From NCBI GenBank assembly GCA_900317515.1, contig ONHA01000013.1, positions 1-64,000 of the forward strand: 64,000 bases of DNA, in the 5' to 3' direction. Both the position numbers and the translations under genes were made by a program. Below, piece after piece: positions 8,571 to 17,600 of this stretch; the stretch's first letter is position 1; every line of letters begins with the position of its first letter. The notes beneath the pieces were generated by a model. It ran no database searches and was not told where the DNA came from. It saw nothing but the letters and a program-made list of their open reading frames with translations. The stretch is from an uncultured Eubacteriales bacterium (GTDB lineage: Bacteria; Bacillota; Clostridia; Lachnospirales; Lachnospiraceae).

Positions 8571-10190
8571 TTAAGCGAGGTTCGCGGGATCGACGTCGCA
8601 CTCGAGGATCGTGGAGCGCTCGGGGTACTTAAGGAACTCCGAGATGATCTTATCGGTGTCCGTGCCCTTGTAGAGCTTTAAGAAATCCATCCCGTACGCC
8701 GCCGCGATGCCGGCAAGATCCGGGTCGCCGTCGAGGATCGTGGCCGCGAAGCGGTCGTTGTAGCGGAGGTGCTGGTACTGGTGCACGAGGCCCAGCGTCC
8801 CGTTTTTGATGACCACGAGCTTCACCGGAACGTTGTACTGCTTCGCGGTCGCAAGCTCCATCATCGTCATCTGGAAGGCGCCGTCGCCGCAGACCGCGAC
8901 GACCTGTCTCTTCGGGTCGCCGAACTTGGCCCCGATCGCCGCCGGAAGCGCGTAGCCCATGGTGCCCATGCCGCCGGCCGTGATGAAGCGGCCCTCACGG
9001 ATCACGACGTAGGAGCAGGACCAGAGCTGGTTCTGGCCGACGTCGGAGACGTAGACCGCGTCCTCCTCCATGGCCTGGGAGAGGGCACGCATGAAGCGCT
9101 CGGGGTCGATCCCGCGGGGGATATCCTTGGCCTTGAATTCCTCCATCCATTCGGCGCGGGCCTTTGTTAAGTATTCGATCCACCCCTCGTAGTGGGCGGC
9201 CGGCTCCTTGCCGCAGAAATCCCGGAGGATGTGGCGGATGTCGCCGACCAGCGGGATCGCGGGGCCGGCGTTTTTGCCGATTTCCGCCGGATCCACGTCG
9301 ATGTGGACGAGGAGCTTTTTCTCGATGAGCTCCGGATCGCGGATCGTGCGGTCCGCGACGCGCGCGCCGGCCATGATGATGAGGTCGGACTCGCGCATGG
9401 CCTTGTTGCCGAAGGCGTGGCCGTTGTTGCCGACCATGCCGAAGTTGAGCGGATCCTCGGTCGGCATGACGGAGAGGCCCATCATGGTCGAGACGACCGG
9501 GATGCGGTATTTTTCGGTAAATTCGCGGAAGACGGAGACCGCGTTGCCGAGGTGGATGCCGCCGCCGGCGACGATCAGCGGGCGCTTGGCCTTCTTCAGG
9601 GCATCGAGGACCCGCTTCATCTGCAGCGGGTGCCCGTTCACGGTGGGCTTGTAGCTGCGGATCTGGACTTTTCCCTCATAGGAAAATGAACCCGCCTCAC
9701 CGAGCTGCATGTCGACCGGCAGATCGATCAGCACCGGGCCGGGCCGGCCTGTCCGGGCGATGTAGAAAGCCTCCTTCATGATGCGGGGGATGTCACCGGG
9801 GTCGTGGACGATGTAGCTGTATTTTACAAAAGCCTCGACGGCACCCGCGATGTCGGACTCCTGGAAACCGTCGGTTCCCATGAGCTTGGAGTCGACCTGG
9901 CCGGTGATGCAGATCATCGGGATGGAGTCCGCGTAGGCGGTCGCGATGCCGGACATGAGGTTGAGCGCCCCGGGACCCGAAGTCACGATGGCGACGGCCG
10001 GCTTCCCGGAGATTCTGGTGTAGCCGCTCGCCTCGTGGGCGGCGTTCTGCTCCTGGCGGCAGAGGATCACCTTTATATCGGTATCATAGAGCGCGTCAAA
10101 GACAGGGCAGATGACTGCCCCGGGGTAGCCGAAGACGCATTCGACGTTTTCAAGTTTGAGACATTCGACAAGGGCCTTTGCGCCGTTCAT
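8571..10190 (-). CDS. ilvB: Acetolactate synthase large (catalytic) subunit
   Basis: This ThDP- and FAD-dependent enzyme makes 2-acetolactate from pyruvate, or 2-aceto-2-hydroxybutyrate from 2-oxobutyrate plus pyruvate, the first common step of Val/Leu/Ile synthesis. The 539 residues include the catalytic glutamate (E47, in CRQEQNAAHEASGY). They also include the central TSGPGALN/GQV region and the ThDP motif GDGAFQMT followed by IKNGTLG near residue 431. Acetolactate synthase is favoured over other ThDP enzymes because ilvN follows directly. The gene is transcribed divergently from the T-box operon, with a short leader and no attenuator of its own. Confidence 0.93.
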   Translation of the reverse strand: MNGAKALVECLKLENVECVFGYPGAVICPVFDALYDTDIKVILCRQEQNAAHEASGYTRISGKPAVAIVTSGPGALNLMSGIATAYADSIPMICITGQVDSKLMGTDGFQESDIAGAVEAFVKYSYIVHDPGDIPRIMKEAFYIARTGRPGPVLIDLPVDMQLGEAGSFSYEGKVQIRSYKPTVNGHPLQMKRVLDALKKAKRPLIVAGGGIHLGNAVSVFREFTEKYRIPVVSTMMGLSVMPTEDPLNFGMVGNNGHAFGNKAMRESDLIIMAGARVADRTIRDPELIEKKLLVHIDVDPAEIGKNAGPAIPLVGDIRHILRDFCGKEPAAHYEGWIEYLTKARAEWMEEFKAKDIPRGIDPERFMRALSQAMEEDAVYVSDVGQNQLWSCSYVVIREGRFITAGGMGTMGYALPAAIGAKFGDPKRQVVAVCGDGAFQMTMMELATAKQYNVPVKLVVIKNGTLGLVHQYQHLRYNDRFAATILDGDPDLAGIAAAYGMDFLKLYKGTDTDKIISEFLKYPERSTILECDVDPANLA

Positions 10191-10233
10191 GGGAGGCTCC
10201 TTTCTGTTGAAGATTTACTGCTGTCAGTTATTT

Positions 10234-10261
10234 ATCATAGCATAATCGCAGAAAAATGCAA
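10234..10261 (-). promoter_or_regulatory. Candidate sigma-A promoter for ilvBN
   Basis: On the minus strand TTGCAT and TATGAT are separated by 16 bp. Transcription would start about 35-40 bases before ilvB, leaving no room for a T-box or attenuator. Confidence 0.6.
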
Positions 10262-10341
10262 AGCGGGAAACGACGAAGCCGGACACAGGTATCCCGATAT
10301 ACCGGAAGATAACAGAATAAAGAGTTGAATAAAGTTTGTGA

Positions 10342-10370
10342 TTGACAAACCCACCGCAATCCACTATAAT
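10342..10370 (+). promoter_or_regulatory. Consensus sigma-A promoter of the T-box operon
   Basis: TTGACA and TATAAT, both perfect consensus hexamers, are separated by 17 bp. Transcription should start near 10377, at the beginning of the T-box leader. Confidence 0.85.
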
Positions 10371-10376
10371 CTCTCA

Positions 10377-10672
10377 TTAGCAACTTAAAAAGAAAAGCGT
10401 TGATGGCACTATGGAATCTGTCTACCACTCAAGAGACCCGGCGGTCGGTGCGAGCCGGGGTGCGCACAGAGGACAGTCTCATGCCGGAGCAGATCTCCTG
10501 AAGGAAACACTGTGTAGGGAGGTCCGGATGGCCCCGTTATCATGGCCGGATACTTAATGGAGTATCGCAGAGCGGCTGCACATGCAGCAATCCGGGTGGT
10601 ACCGCGATTTGAATGGATTCTTATCGTCCCGGAGGTTCAATTTTGTGAACCTCCGGGACTTTTGTATTCCGG
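10377..10672 (+). promoter_or_regulatory. T-box riboswitch leader, probable leucine specifier (CTC)
   Basis: The leader carries the T-box sequence GGTGGTACCGCG at 10596-10606, followed by an intrinsic terminator at 10626-10663. Stem I can be drawn with GGCA (10405-10408) pairing TGCC (10482-10485) and CTGTC (10418-10422) pairing GACAG (10472-10476). This places CTC at 10478-10480 on the 3' side of the internal specifier loop. The distal part (AGAGAC, GGTCGGTGCGAGCC) resembles conserved Stem I apical sequence. T-box leaders bind a cognate uncharged tRNA and then allow read-through. A Leu codon fits the LeuA-type domain of the first gene; an Ile ATC at 10492-10494 is the alternative reading. 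T-box identity is firm, specifier identity is tentative. Confidence 0.88.
10626..10663 (+). terminator. T-box leader intrinsic terminator
   Basis: A 14-bp GC-rich stem (10626-10639 with 10646-10659) is followed by TTTTG. It overlaps the region expected to compete with the antiterminator helix of the T-box. Confidence 0.85.
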
Positions 10673-10692
10673 AGAGAAGAAAGGAGTAGAAC

Positions 10693-12105
10693 ATGAAAAC
10701 CCTCAAATTCATCGACATGACGCTTCGTCAGGCTGGCCCGTCCTTCGGGAAGGTGCTCTCCTTCAAGGAAAAGCTCGAGATCGCAAGGAGCCTGGACCGG
10801 CTCCGCGCCGACACGATCGAGCTCGCGCCGATCTCCGGCAGCAAGGCTGACCAGCTCGCCAACAGGACCATCGCGTCCATGGTGCAGACCCGCATCTCCG
10901 CCGCGGTCAACATCGCGGACGGCAATGTCGAGGAGACCTGGGAGAGCGTCAAGACCGCGAAGAAGCCGAAGCTGAACCTCATCGCCCCGGTTTCTCCGGT
11001 TCAGATGGAGTACATCTCCCACAAGAAGGCTCCGGCCATGCTGGCAGCCATCGAGGAGCAGGTGAAGAAGGCCCGCTTCCTTAGCGAGTACGTCGAGTTC
11101 ACGGCGGAGGATGCGACCCGCGCGGAGACCGAGTTCCTCTACAAGGCCCTCAACACCGCGATCGCGGCCGGTGCGAACAAGATCACGGTCTGCGACACCG
11201 CAGGGATCATGATGCCGGACGAGTTCGGGGTTTTCATTTCCGAGATCTTTAAAAATGTGCCGGGCCTTGCCGACATCGAACTCTATGTCGAGAACAGCGA
11301 CGCCATGGGCATGGCGCTCGCCTCGGCAGCCGCAGCGGTCCGCGCGGGCGCGGCCGGCGTAAAATGCCTCGCGATCGAGGACGGCTACCCGACCATGGAA
11401 GCCCTGGCGCAGTTCGTGCAGATGAAGGGCGCGGCTTACGACCTCGCGACCAACGTCCGCGTGACGGAGCTTCACCGTGTGGTCGGCCAGCTTGAGAAGA
11501 TCCTTGTGCCGGAGGAGGATGAGAACACCCGCTTCGCAGGGCTCGGGATCGAGGACCTCGCGAACGTCTGCCTCGACGCAAACGACGACATCAGCGAGGT
11601 GAACCGCGTCGTCCGCCAGATGGGCTACGATCTCACCGAGGCCGACAGCGCCAAGGTTTATGAGGCCTTCAAGCGCGTCGCCGAGAAGAAGCAGTTTGTC
11701 GGCACCCGCGAGCTCGACGCGATCGTCGCGAGCTCCGCGATGCAGGTTCCGTCCACCTATAAAATCAAGAGCTATGTCATCAACAGCGGAAATGTGATCA
11801 CCGCGACCGCCAACATCCTTCTCGACAAGGACGGTGCGGAGGTCCGCGGCGTGGGCATCGGCGACGGCCCGATCGACGCGGCATTTGCGGCGATCGAGAT
11901 CATCGTCGGCCACCACTACGAGCTCGACGATTTTCAGATCCAGACCGTGACCGAGGGCCGCGACGCCATGGGCTCCGCGCTGGTGAAGCTCCGCGCAAAC
12001 GGCCGCGTCTACTCCGGCAACGGCATCTCCACGGATATCATCGGAGCGTCAATCAGGGCTTACCTCAGCGCCCTCAACAAGATCGTCTACGAGGATGCTG
12101 TATAA
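10693..12105 (+). CDS. Isopropylmalate-synthase-like protein with LeuA allosteric domain, catalytic metal site lost
   Basis: The 470-residue protein has a HMGL/IPMS-like TIM barrel (residues ~5-280), a linker domain and a complete LeuA allosteric/dimerisation domain from about 355 to the end. The latter includes GIGDGPIDAAFAAIE and YSGNGISTDIIGAS-like signatures. The usual catalytic entry DxTLRDGxQ reads DMTLRQAGPS (residues 8-17), so the metal-binding Asp is Gln. The HxHND metal motif is replaced by YVENSD near 198-203, with no histidine pair. In the family these residues hold the divalent metal for Claisen condensation, so ordinary IPMS activity is unlikely. It may be a leucine sensor, a subunit or an enzyme with altered chemistry. 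It is first in the T-box operon, 18 bp before the next gene. Confidence 0.82.
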   Translation: MKTLKFIDMTLRQAGPSFGKVLSFKEKLEIARSLDRLRADTIELAPISGSKADQLANRTIASMVQTRISAAVNIADGNVEETWESVKTAKKPKLNLIAPVSPVQMEYISHKKAPAMLAAIEEQVKKARFLSEYVEFTAEDATRAETEFLYKALNTAIAAGANKITVCDTAGIMMPDEFGVFISEIFKNVPGLADIELYVENSDAMGMALASAAAAVRAGAAGVKCLAIEDGYPTMEALAQFVQMKGAAYDLATNVRVTELHRVVGQLEKILVPEEDENTRFAGLGIEDLANVCLDANDDISEVNRVVRQMGYDLTEADSAKVYEAFKRVAEKKQFVGTRELDAIVASSAMQVPSTYKIKSYVINSGNVITATANILLDKDGAEVRGVGIGDGPIDAAFAAIEIIVGHHYELDDFQIQTVTEGRDAMGSALVKLRANGRVYSGNGISTDIIGASIRAYLSALNKIVYEDAV

Positions 12106-12123
12106 GGCTTTTGGGAGGGTATT

Positions 12124-14619
12124 ATGAAACTGTCATTTTCGATCCAGAACTGGAATAAAAGCTGGGATGAGTTCCTCGAGGTCGCCGGCGTGACCCACAT
12201 GCAGGGCATCGAGCTTTATAATATAGAAGGAAAAATGTTCGAGGGCAAGGGAAGCCCCTCGAATCCCGAGCGCGCGGCTTATGTCCGCCGCGAGCTGGTA
12301 AACGCCGGTCTGGCAATCCCGAGCGTCAACACGGTGCGGGATTTCACCAACCCGGATTTCATGATGGAATTTGAAAAATGCGCCGCCGTCGCCGTGAACC
12401 TCGGCATCGAGAACATCGGGATCCACACGGTGTCGGAGGACCAGGAGCTCGCGGAAGCATGCGTGCGCGAGATCCTCGCGAAGGTGGAGGGCAAGCCCCT
12501 TACGGTTCTCGTGGAGACCTGCGACGCCTACGGCGACACCGCCCGCCTTCGAGACCTCTTAAACCGCTTCGCGGACGATCAGCTGGCTGCCCTCTGGGAC
12601 ATGCACACGACGACCGTGTTCTCGAAGGAGGATGCGGAGACCACCATCACGAACCTGGGCGCCTATGTCCGCCACGTCCACATCCATGATTTCCGCATGG
12701 AGGACGGCATCGCGTTGCCCGAGCTCATCGGGGACGGCAATCTGCCTATGCAGGACCTCATGAATGCGCTCCGCTCGGTCAACTACGACGGATTCGTCTC
12801 CCTCGAGTGGGATCCGGAGTACATCCCGGGCCTCGAGGACATCGAGATCATCCTGACCCACTACGAGAACGCCATGCGCGTCTATGAAAATACAAAGCGC
12901 GGCCGCCGCCACCACTACTGGAACAACCAGCACACCGGCAAATATGTCTGGAAGAAGGGGACGCTCATCGACAAGACCTTCCCGCAGGTGCTGGATACGA
13001 TGGTCGAGGATTTCCCGGACCAGCTCGCGATCAAGTTCACGACGCTGGACTACACGAGAACCTATGCCCAGTTCCGGGACGACGTGGATGAGTTCGCACG
13101 CACCCTGGTCTCCCTGGGCGTGAAGCCGGGCTCCAAGGTCACGATCTGGGCGACCAACGTGCCCCAGTGGTTCCTGACCTTCTGGGCCGCGACAAAGATC
13201 GGCGCGATCCTGGTCACCATGAACACCGCCTACAAGATCCATGAGGCGGAGTATCTGCTTCGCCAGTCCGACACCCACACGCTGGTCATGATCGAGGGCT
13301 ACCGCGACTCCAACTACCGCGAGATCATGAACGAGCTCTGCCCGGAAATCAAGGACTCCAAGCCGGGCCGCCCGCTCCACTGCCGCCGCCTGCCGTTCCT
13401 TCGGAACGTCATCACCGTCGGCTTCCGCATGCCGGGCGCGCTCACCTGGGATGAGTCCCTGGAGTACGCCTCCCGGACCCCGATCGAGGAGATCCGCCGC
13501 ATGGCGGCGGCCGTCGACGTGAACGACGTCTGCAACATGCAGTACACCTCCGGCACGACGGGCTTCCCGAAGGGCGTCATGCTGACCCACTACAATATCG
13601 TCAACGACGGCAAGAGCATCGGCGACGGCATGGACCTCTCCACCGCGGACCGCATGATGATCCAGGTGCCGATGTTCCACTGCTTCGGCATGGTCCTCGC
13701 GATGACCGCGACCATGACCCACGGCGGCACGATCCTGCCGATCCCGTACTTCTCACCGAAGTCGTCGCTCGCCTGCATCAACAACGAGCACATCACGGCC
13801 TTCCACGGGGTTCCGACCATGTTCATCGCGATGCTGGCGCATCCGGATTTCCCGAAGACCGATTTCTCCTACATGAGAACCGGCATCATGGCGGGTTCTC
13901 CCTGCCCGATCGCGGTCATGCGGGACGTCGTCGAGAAAATGCACATGCCCGAGATCGTCATCGTCTACGGCCAGACCGAGGCATCCCCGGGCTGCACGAT
14001 GAGCCGGACGACCGACTCGCTCGAGGTGCGCGTCACGACGGTCGGCTCCGCATTCCCGGAAGTCGAGTGCAAGATCGTTGACCCGGAGACCGGCGAGGAC
14101 TGCCCGGACGAGGTCATCGGCGAGTTCGTGGCCCGCGGCTACAACATCATGAAGGGCTACTACAAGATGCCCAAGGCGACTGCGTCCGCGATCGACAAGG
14201 ACGGCTGGCTCCACACCGGCGACCTGGCCTGCCGGACGCCGGAAGGCAACTACCGCATCACCGGGCGCCTTAAGGACATGATCATCCGCGGCGGCGAGAA
14301 CATTTACCCGAAGGAGATCGAGGAGTTCATTTACACGCACCCGAAGGTCAGCGACGTCCAGGTCATCGGCGTCCCGGACAAGGCGATGGGCGAGGAGATC
14401 ATGGCCTGCATCATCCTGAAGAAGGGCGAGACCATGACCGTGGAGGAAATGAAGAAATACGTCCTCGACCACATGGCCAAGCACAAGGTACCGAAGTATA
14501 TCGATTTTGTCACCGGATTCCCGATGAACGATGCGGGCAAGATCCAGAAATACAAGATGCGCGAGGAGGCCGTGAAAAAGCTCGGCCTCGAGAAGGACGC
14601 GAGCATCGAGACAGCGTAA
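12124..14619 (+). CDS. Fusion: xylose-isomerase-like TIM barrel + acyl-CoA synthetase (AMP-binding)
   Basis: Residues 1-260 are a sugar-phosphate isomerase/epimerase-type TIM barrel (AP_endonuc_2 fold). Plausible metal ligands are the Glu in VETCDAYGD (~131), the Asp/His in LWDMHTT (~159-161) and HVHIHDFR (~184). From about 275 to 831 is a full acyl/aryl-CoA synthetase: AMP motif YTSGTTGFPKG near 474, YGQTEASPG near 613, HTGDLA near 697 and the hinge GRLKDMIIRGGENIYP near 714. It presumably activates a carboxylic acid with ATP to its CoA thioester; the acid is unknown. No internal stop, ribosome site or frame change separates the halves, so it is a true fusion. It sits between the IPMS-like gene and PFOR, 27 bp before PFOR. 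Confidence 0.88.
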   Translation: MKLSFSIQNWNKSWDEFLEVAGVTHMQGIELYNIEGKMFEGKGSPSNPERAAYVRRELVNAGLAIPSVNTVRDFTNPDFMMEFEKCAAVAVNLGIENIGIHTVSEDQELAEACVREILAKVEGKPLTVLVETCDAYGDTARLRDLLNRFADDQLAALWDMHTTTVFSKEDAETTITNLGAYVRHVHIHDFRMEDGIALPELIGDGNLPMQDLMNALRSVNYDGFVSLEWDPEYIPGLEDIEIILTHYENAMRVYENTKRGRRHHYWNNQHTGKYVWKKGTLIDKTFPQVLDTMVEDFPDQLAIKFTTLDYTRTYAQFRDDVDEFARTLVSLGVKPGSKVTIWATNVPQWFLTFWAATKIGAILVTMNTAYKIHEAEYLLRQSDTHTLVMIEGYRDSNYREIMNELCPEIKDSKPGRPLHCRRLPFLRNVITVGFRMPGALTWDESLEYASRTPIEEIRRMAAAVDVNDVCNMQYTSGTTGFPKGVMLTHYNIVNDGKSIGDGMDLSTADRMMIQVPMFHCFGMVLAMTATMTHGGTILPIPYFSPKSSLACINNEHITAFHGVPTMFIAMLAHPDFPKTDFSYMRTGIMAGSPCPIAVMRDVVEKMHMPEIVIVYGQTEASPGCTMSRTTDSLEVRVTTVGSAFPEVECKIVDPETGEDCPDEVIGEFVARGYNIMKGYYKMPKATASAIDKDGWLHTGDLACRTPEGNYRITGRLKDMIIRGGENIYPKEIEEFIYTHPKVSDVQVIGVPDKAMGEEIMACIILKKGETMTVEEMKKYVLDHMAKHKVPKYIDFVTGFPMNDAGKIQKYKMREEAVKKLGLEKDASIETA

Positions 14620-14646
14620 CGCGCAAATGAAGGAGGAATAGATTCC

Positions 14647-17600
14647 ATGTCTGTGAGAAACAAAGTCTATGTGACCGTGGACGGCAATGAGGCAGCGGCC
14701 TATATCGCCTACGCGTTTACGGAGATCGCGGCGATCTACCCGATCACGCCGTCCTCACCGATGGCGGGCAAGACGGATGTCTGGTCGGCAAACGGCAAGA
14801 AAAACATATTCGGGCAGACGGTCCGGCTTGTGGAGATGCAGGCGGAGTCAGGCGCGATCGCGGCGGTCCACGGGGCTGCCGAGACGGGCGCTCTGGCCTC
14901 CAGCTTCACCTCGTCCCAGGGCCTCATGCTGATGATCCCGACCATGCACCGCATCGCGGGCGAGCGCCTTCCGGCGGTCCTCCACGTCGCGAGCCGCACG
15001 GTGGGCTCCCACGCCCTCTCGATCTTCGGCGACCACTCCGATATCTACAACTGCCGCGCGACCGGCTTTGCCCTGCTCTCGAGCGGGGATGTCCAGGAGG
15101 TCATGGATCTGGCGGGCGTCGCCCACCTCTCCGCGATCAGGGGCATGGTGCCGTTCCTTCATTTCTTTGACGGATTCCGGACTTCCCACGAGATCGACAA
15201 GGTCGAGCGCATGGACTACGAGGACCTGAAGGAGCTCGTCGACTGGGAAGCGCTCGCGAAGTTCCGCGCGGATGCGCTCAACCCGGAGCATCCGATGGTC
15301 CACGCGACGGTCCAGAATCCGGACATTTTCTTCCAGGTCCGCGAGGCCAACAACGGCGATTACGAGGCCCTTCCGGACATCGTGGAAGGCTACATGCAGA
15401 AAATAAATGAGATCACCGGCCGCGACTACCACATTTTCAACTATTACGGTGCCCCGGACGCCGAGAGAGTCATCATCGCGATGGGCTCTGTCTCGGGCTG
15501 CGTCAAGGAGACCGTCGATTACCTGAACGCGCGCGGCGAGAAGGTCGGCTTCGTCCAGGTTCACCTCTACCGGCCGTTCGATGTGAAGCGTTTTGTGGCA
15601 GCCCTGCCGGCGACTGTCAGATCCATCGCGGTCCTCGACCGCACCAAGGAGATGGGCGCCTCCGGCGACCCGCTCTACCTCGACGTCTGCGCCGCGCTCC
15701 GCGGCAGGGCGGACCTCACCGTGGTCGGCGGCCGCTACGGCCTCTCCTCCAAGGACACGACGCCGTCCCAGATCGGGGCTGTCTTCGCGAACCTTAAGAA
15801 GGCGGAGCCGCAAGGCAGCTTCTCGGTCGGCATCATCGACGATGTGACCCATCGCTCCCTCCCGGAGGAGGAGATCATCAACATCGAAGAGCCGGGCATG
15901 GTGAGCTGCAAGTTCTGGGGCCTCGGCGGCGACGGCACCGTCGGCGCGAACAAGAACACGGTCGACATCATCAGTACCCACACGGAGAAGTTCGGCCAGG
16001 CCTACTTCGAGTACGACGCGAAGAAGTCCTTCGGCATCACGAAGAGCCATCTGCGCTTCGCCGACAAGCCGATCCGTGCTTCGTACTATGTCAAATCCGC
16101 GGACTTCATCGCCTGCCACAATTCAACCTACATCGACAAGTACGACATCGTCTCCGAGGTGAAGCCGGGCGGCACGTTCCTCCTGAACTGCCCCTGGGAT
16201 GCTGCAGACCTTGAGAAGCACCTGCCGGCCAAGGCAAAGCGGGAGATCGCGGAGAAAAATATCAACATGTATACGATCGACGCGACGAAGATTGCGGCGG
16301 ACTTAGGCCTCGGGAGCCACTCGAATACGGTGCTGCAGGCGGCATTTTTCGCCCTCATGCCGGTCATTCCGGCCGAGGAGGCCGTCGGCTACATGAAGGC
16401 GGCCGCAAAGAAGACCTACTTCGCCAAGGGCGAGGATGTGGTTAACCGCAACCTTGAGGCCATCGACGCGGGCGTCTCCGCACCGGTCAAAGTCGAGGTT
16501 CCGGAGAGCTGGAAGACCGCCGAGGATGCTCCGAAGGCTCCGAGGGATGTCCCGGCGGTCGTCACCGAGATCCTGGATCCGCTGAACGCCCAGAAGGGCG
16601 ACGACCTGCCGGTAAGCCAGCTCATGCGCTACAAGAACGGCATCATGGACATGGGCTTAACCGCTTATGAGAAGCGCCGCATTGCAACCCGCGTCCCGGT
16701 CTGGAACGCGGAGGCCTGCATCCAGTGCAACAAGTGCGCCTACGTCTGTCCGCACGCGGTCGTCCGTCCGTATCTTCTCACGGAAAATGAAAAGCAGAAC
16801 GCCCCGGCGGACCTTAAGTCGGCTCCGGCGAAAGGTAAGCAGGCGGCAGGGCTTCATTTTACAATGCAGGTGAGCGAGGCCGACTGCACCGGGTGCGGCA
16901 GCTGCGCCAACGTCTGCCCGGCGAAGGGCAAGGCCCTCACGATGGTCCCGATCGACACCGCGGCGGACACCTCCGCGGCCTGGGAATATGCGCTTAAGCT
17001 CCCGGATAAGGAAGATCTCTTCGATCCCTACACGGTCAAGGGCAGCCAGTTCCGCCGTCCGCTCCTTGAGTTCTCGGCGGCCTGCGCAGGGTGCGGCGAG
17101 ACGCCGTACGCGAAGCTCTTAACCCAGCTCTACGGCGACCGGGTCTACTGGGCGAACGCCACCGGCTGCTCGCAGGCCTGGGGCTCGGCGATGCCGGGCA
17201 TCCCGTACACGACCAACCAGAAGGGCATGGGTCCGGCATGGACCAACTCCCTCTTTGAAAATAACGCCGAATTCGCCCTCGGTATGGTCCTCTCGGTGGG
17301 CCAGCAGAGGGAGGCGCAGCGCCTGCGCGTGACAGAGTACCGCGACGCGGCAAGCGATCCGGCGGTGAAGGAAGCGTGCGATGCATGGCTCGCATCCTAC
17401 GATGATTTCGAGGCCTCCCCGGCGGCAAGCGAGAAGCTGGTCGCGTGCCTCTTAAGGCAGAACGACGATGCAGCCCGCGCGATCCTCGCCGCGAAAGACC
17501 AGCTGGTCAAGAAGACCTTCTGGATGTACGGCGGCGACGGCTGGGCCTACGACATCGGTTTCGGCGGCCTTGACCATGTGCTCGCCTCCGGCGAGAACGT

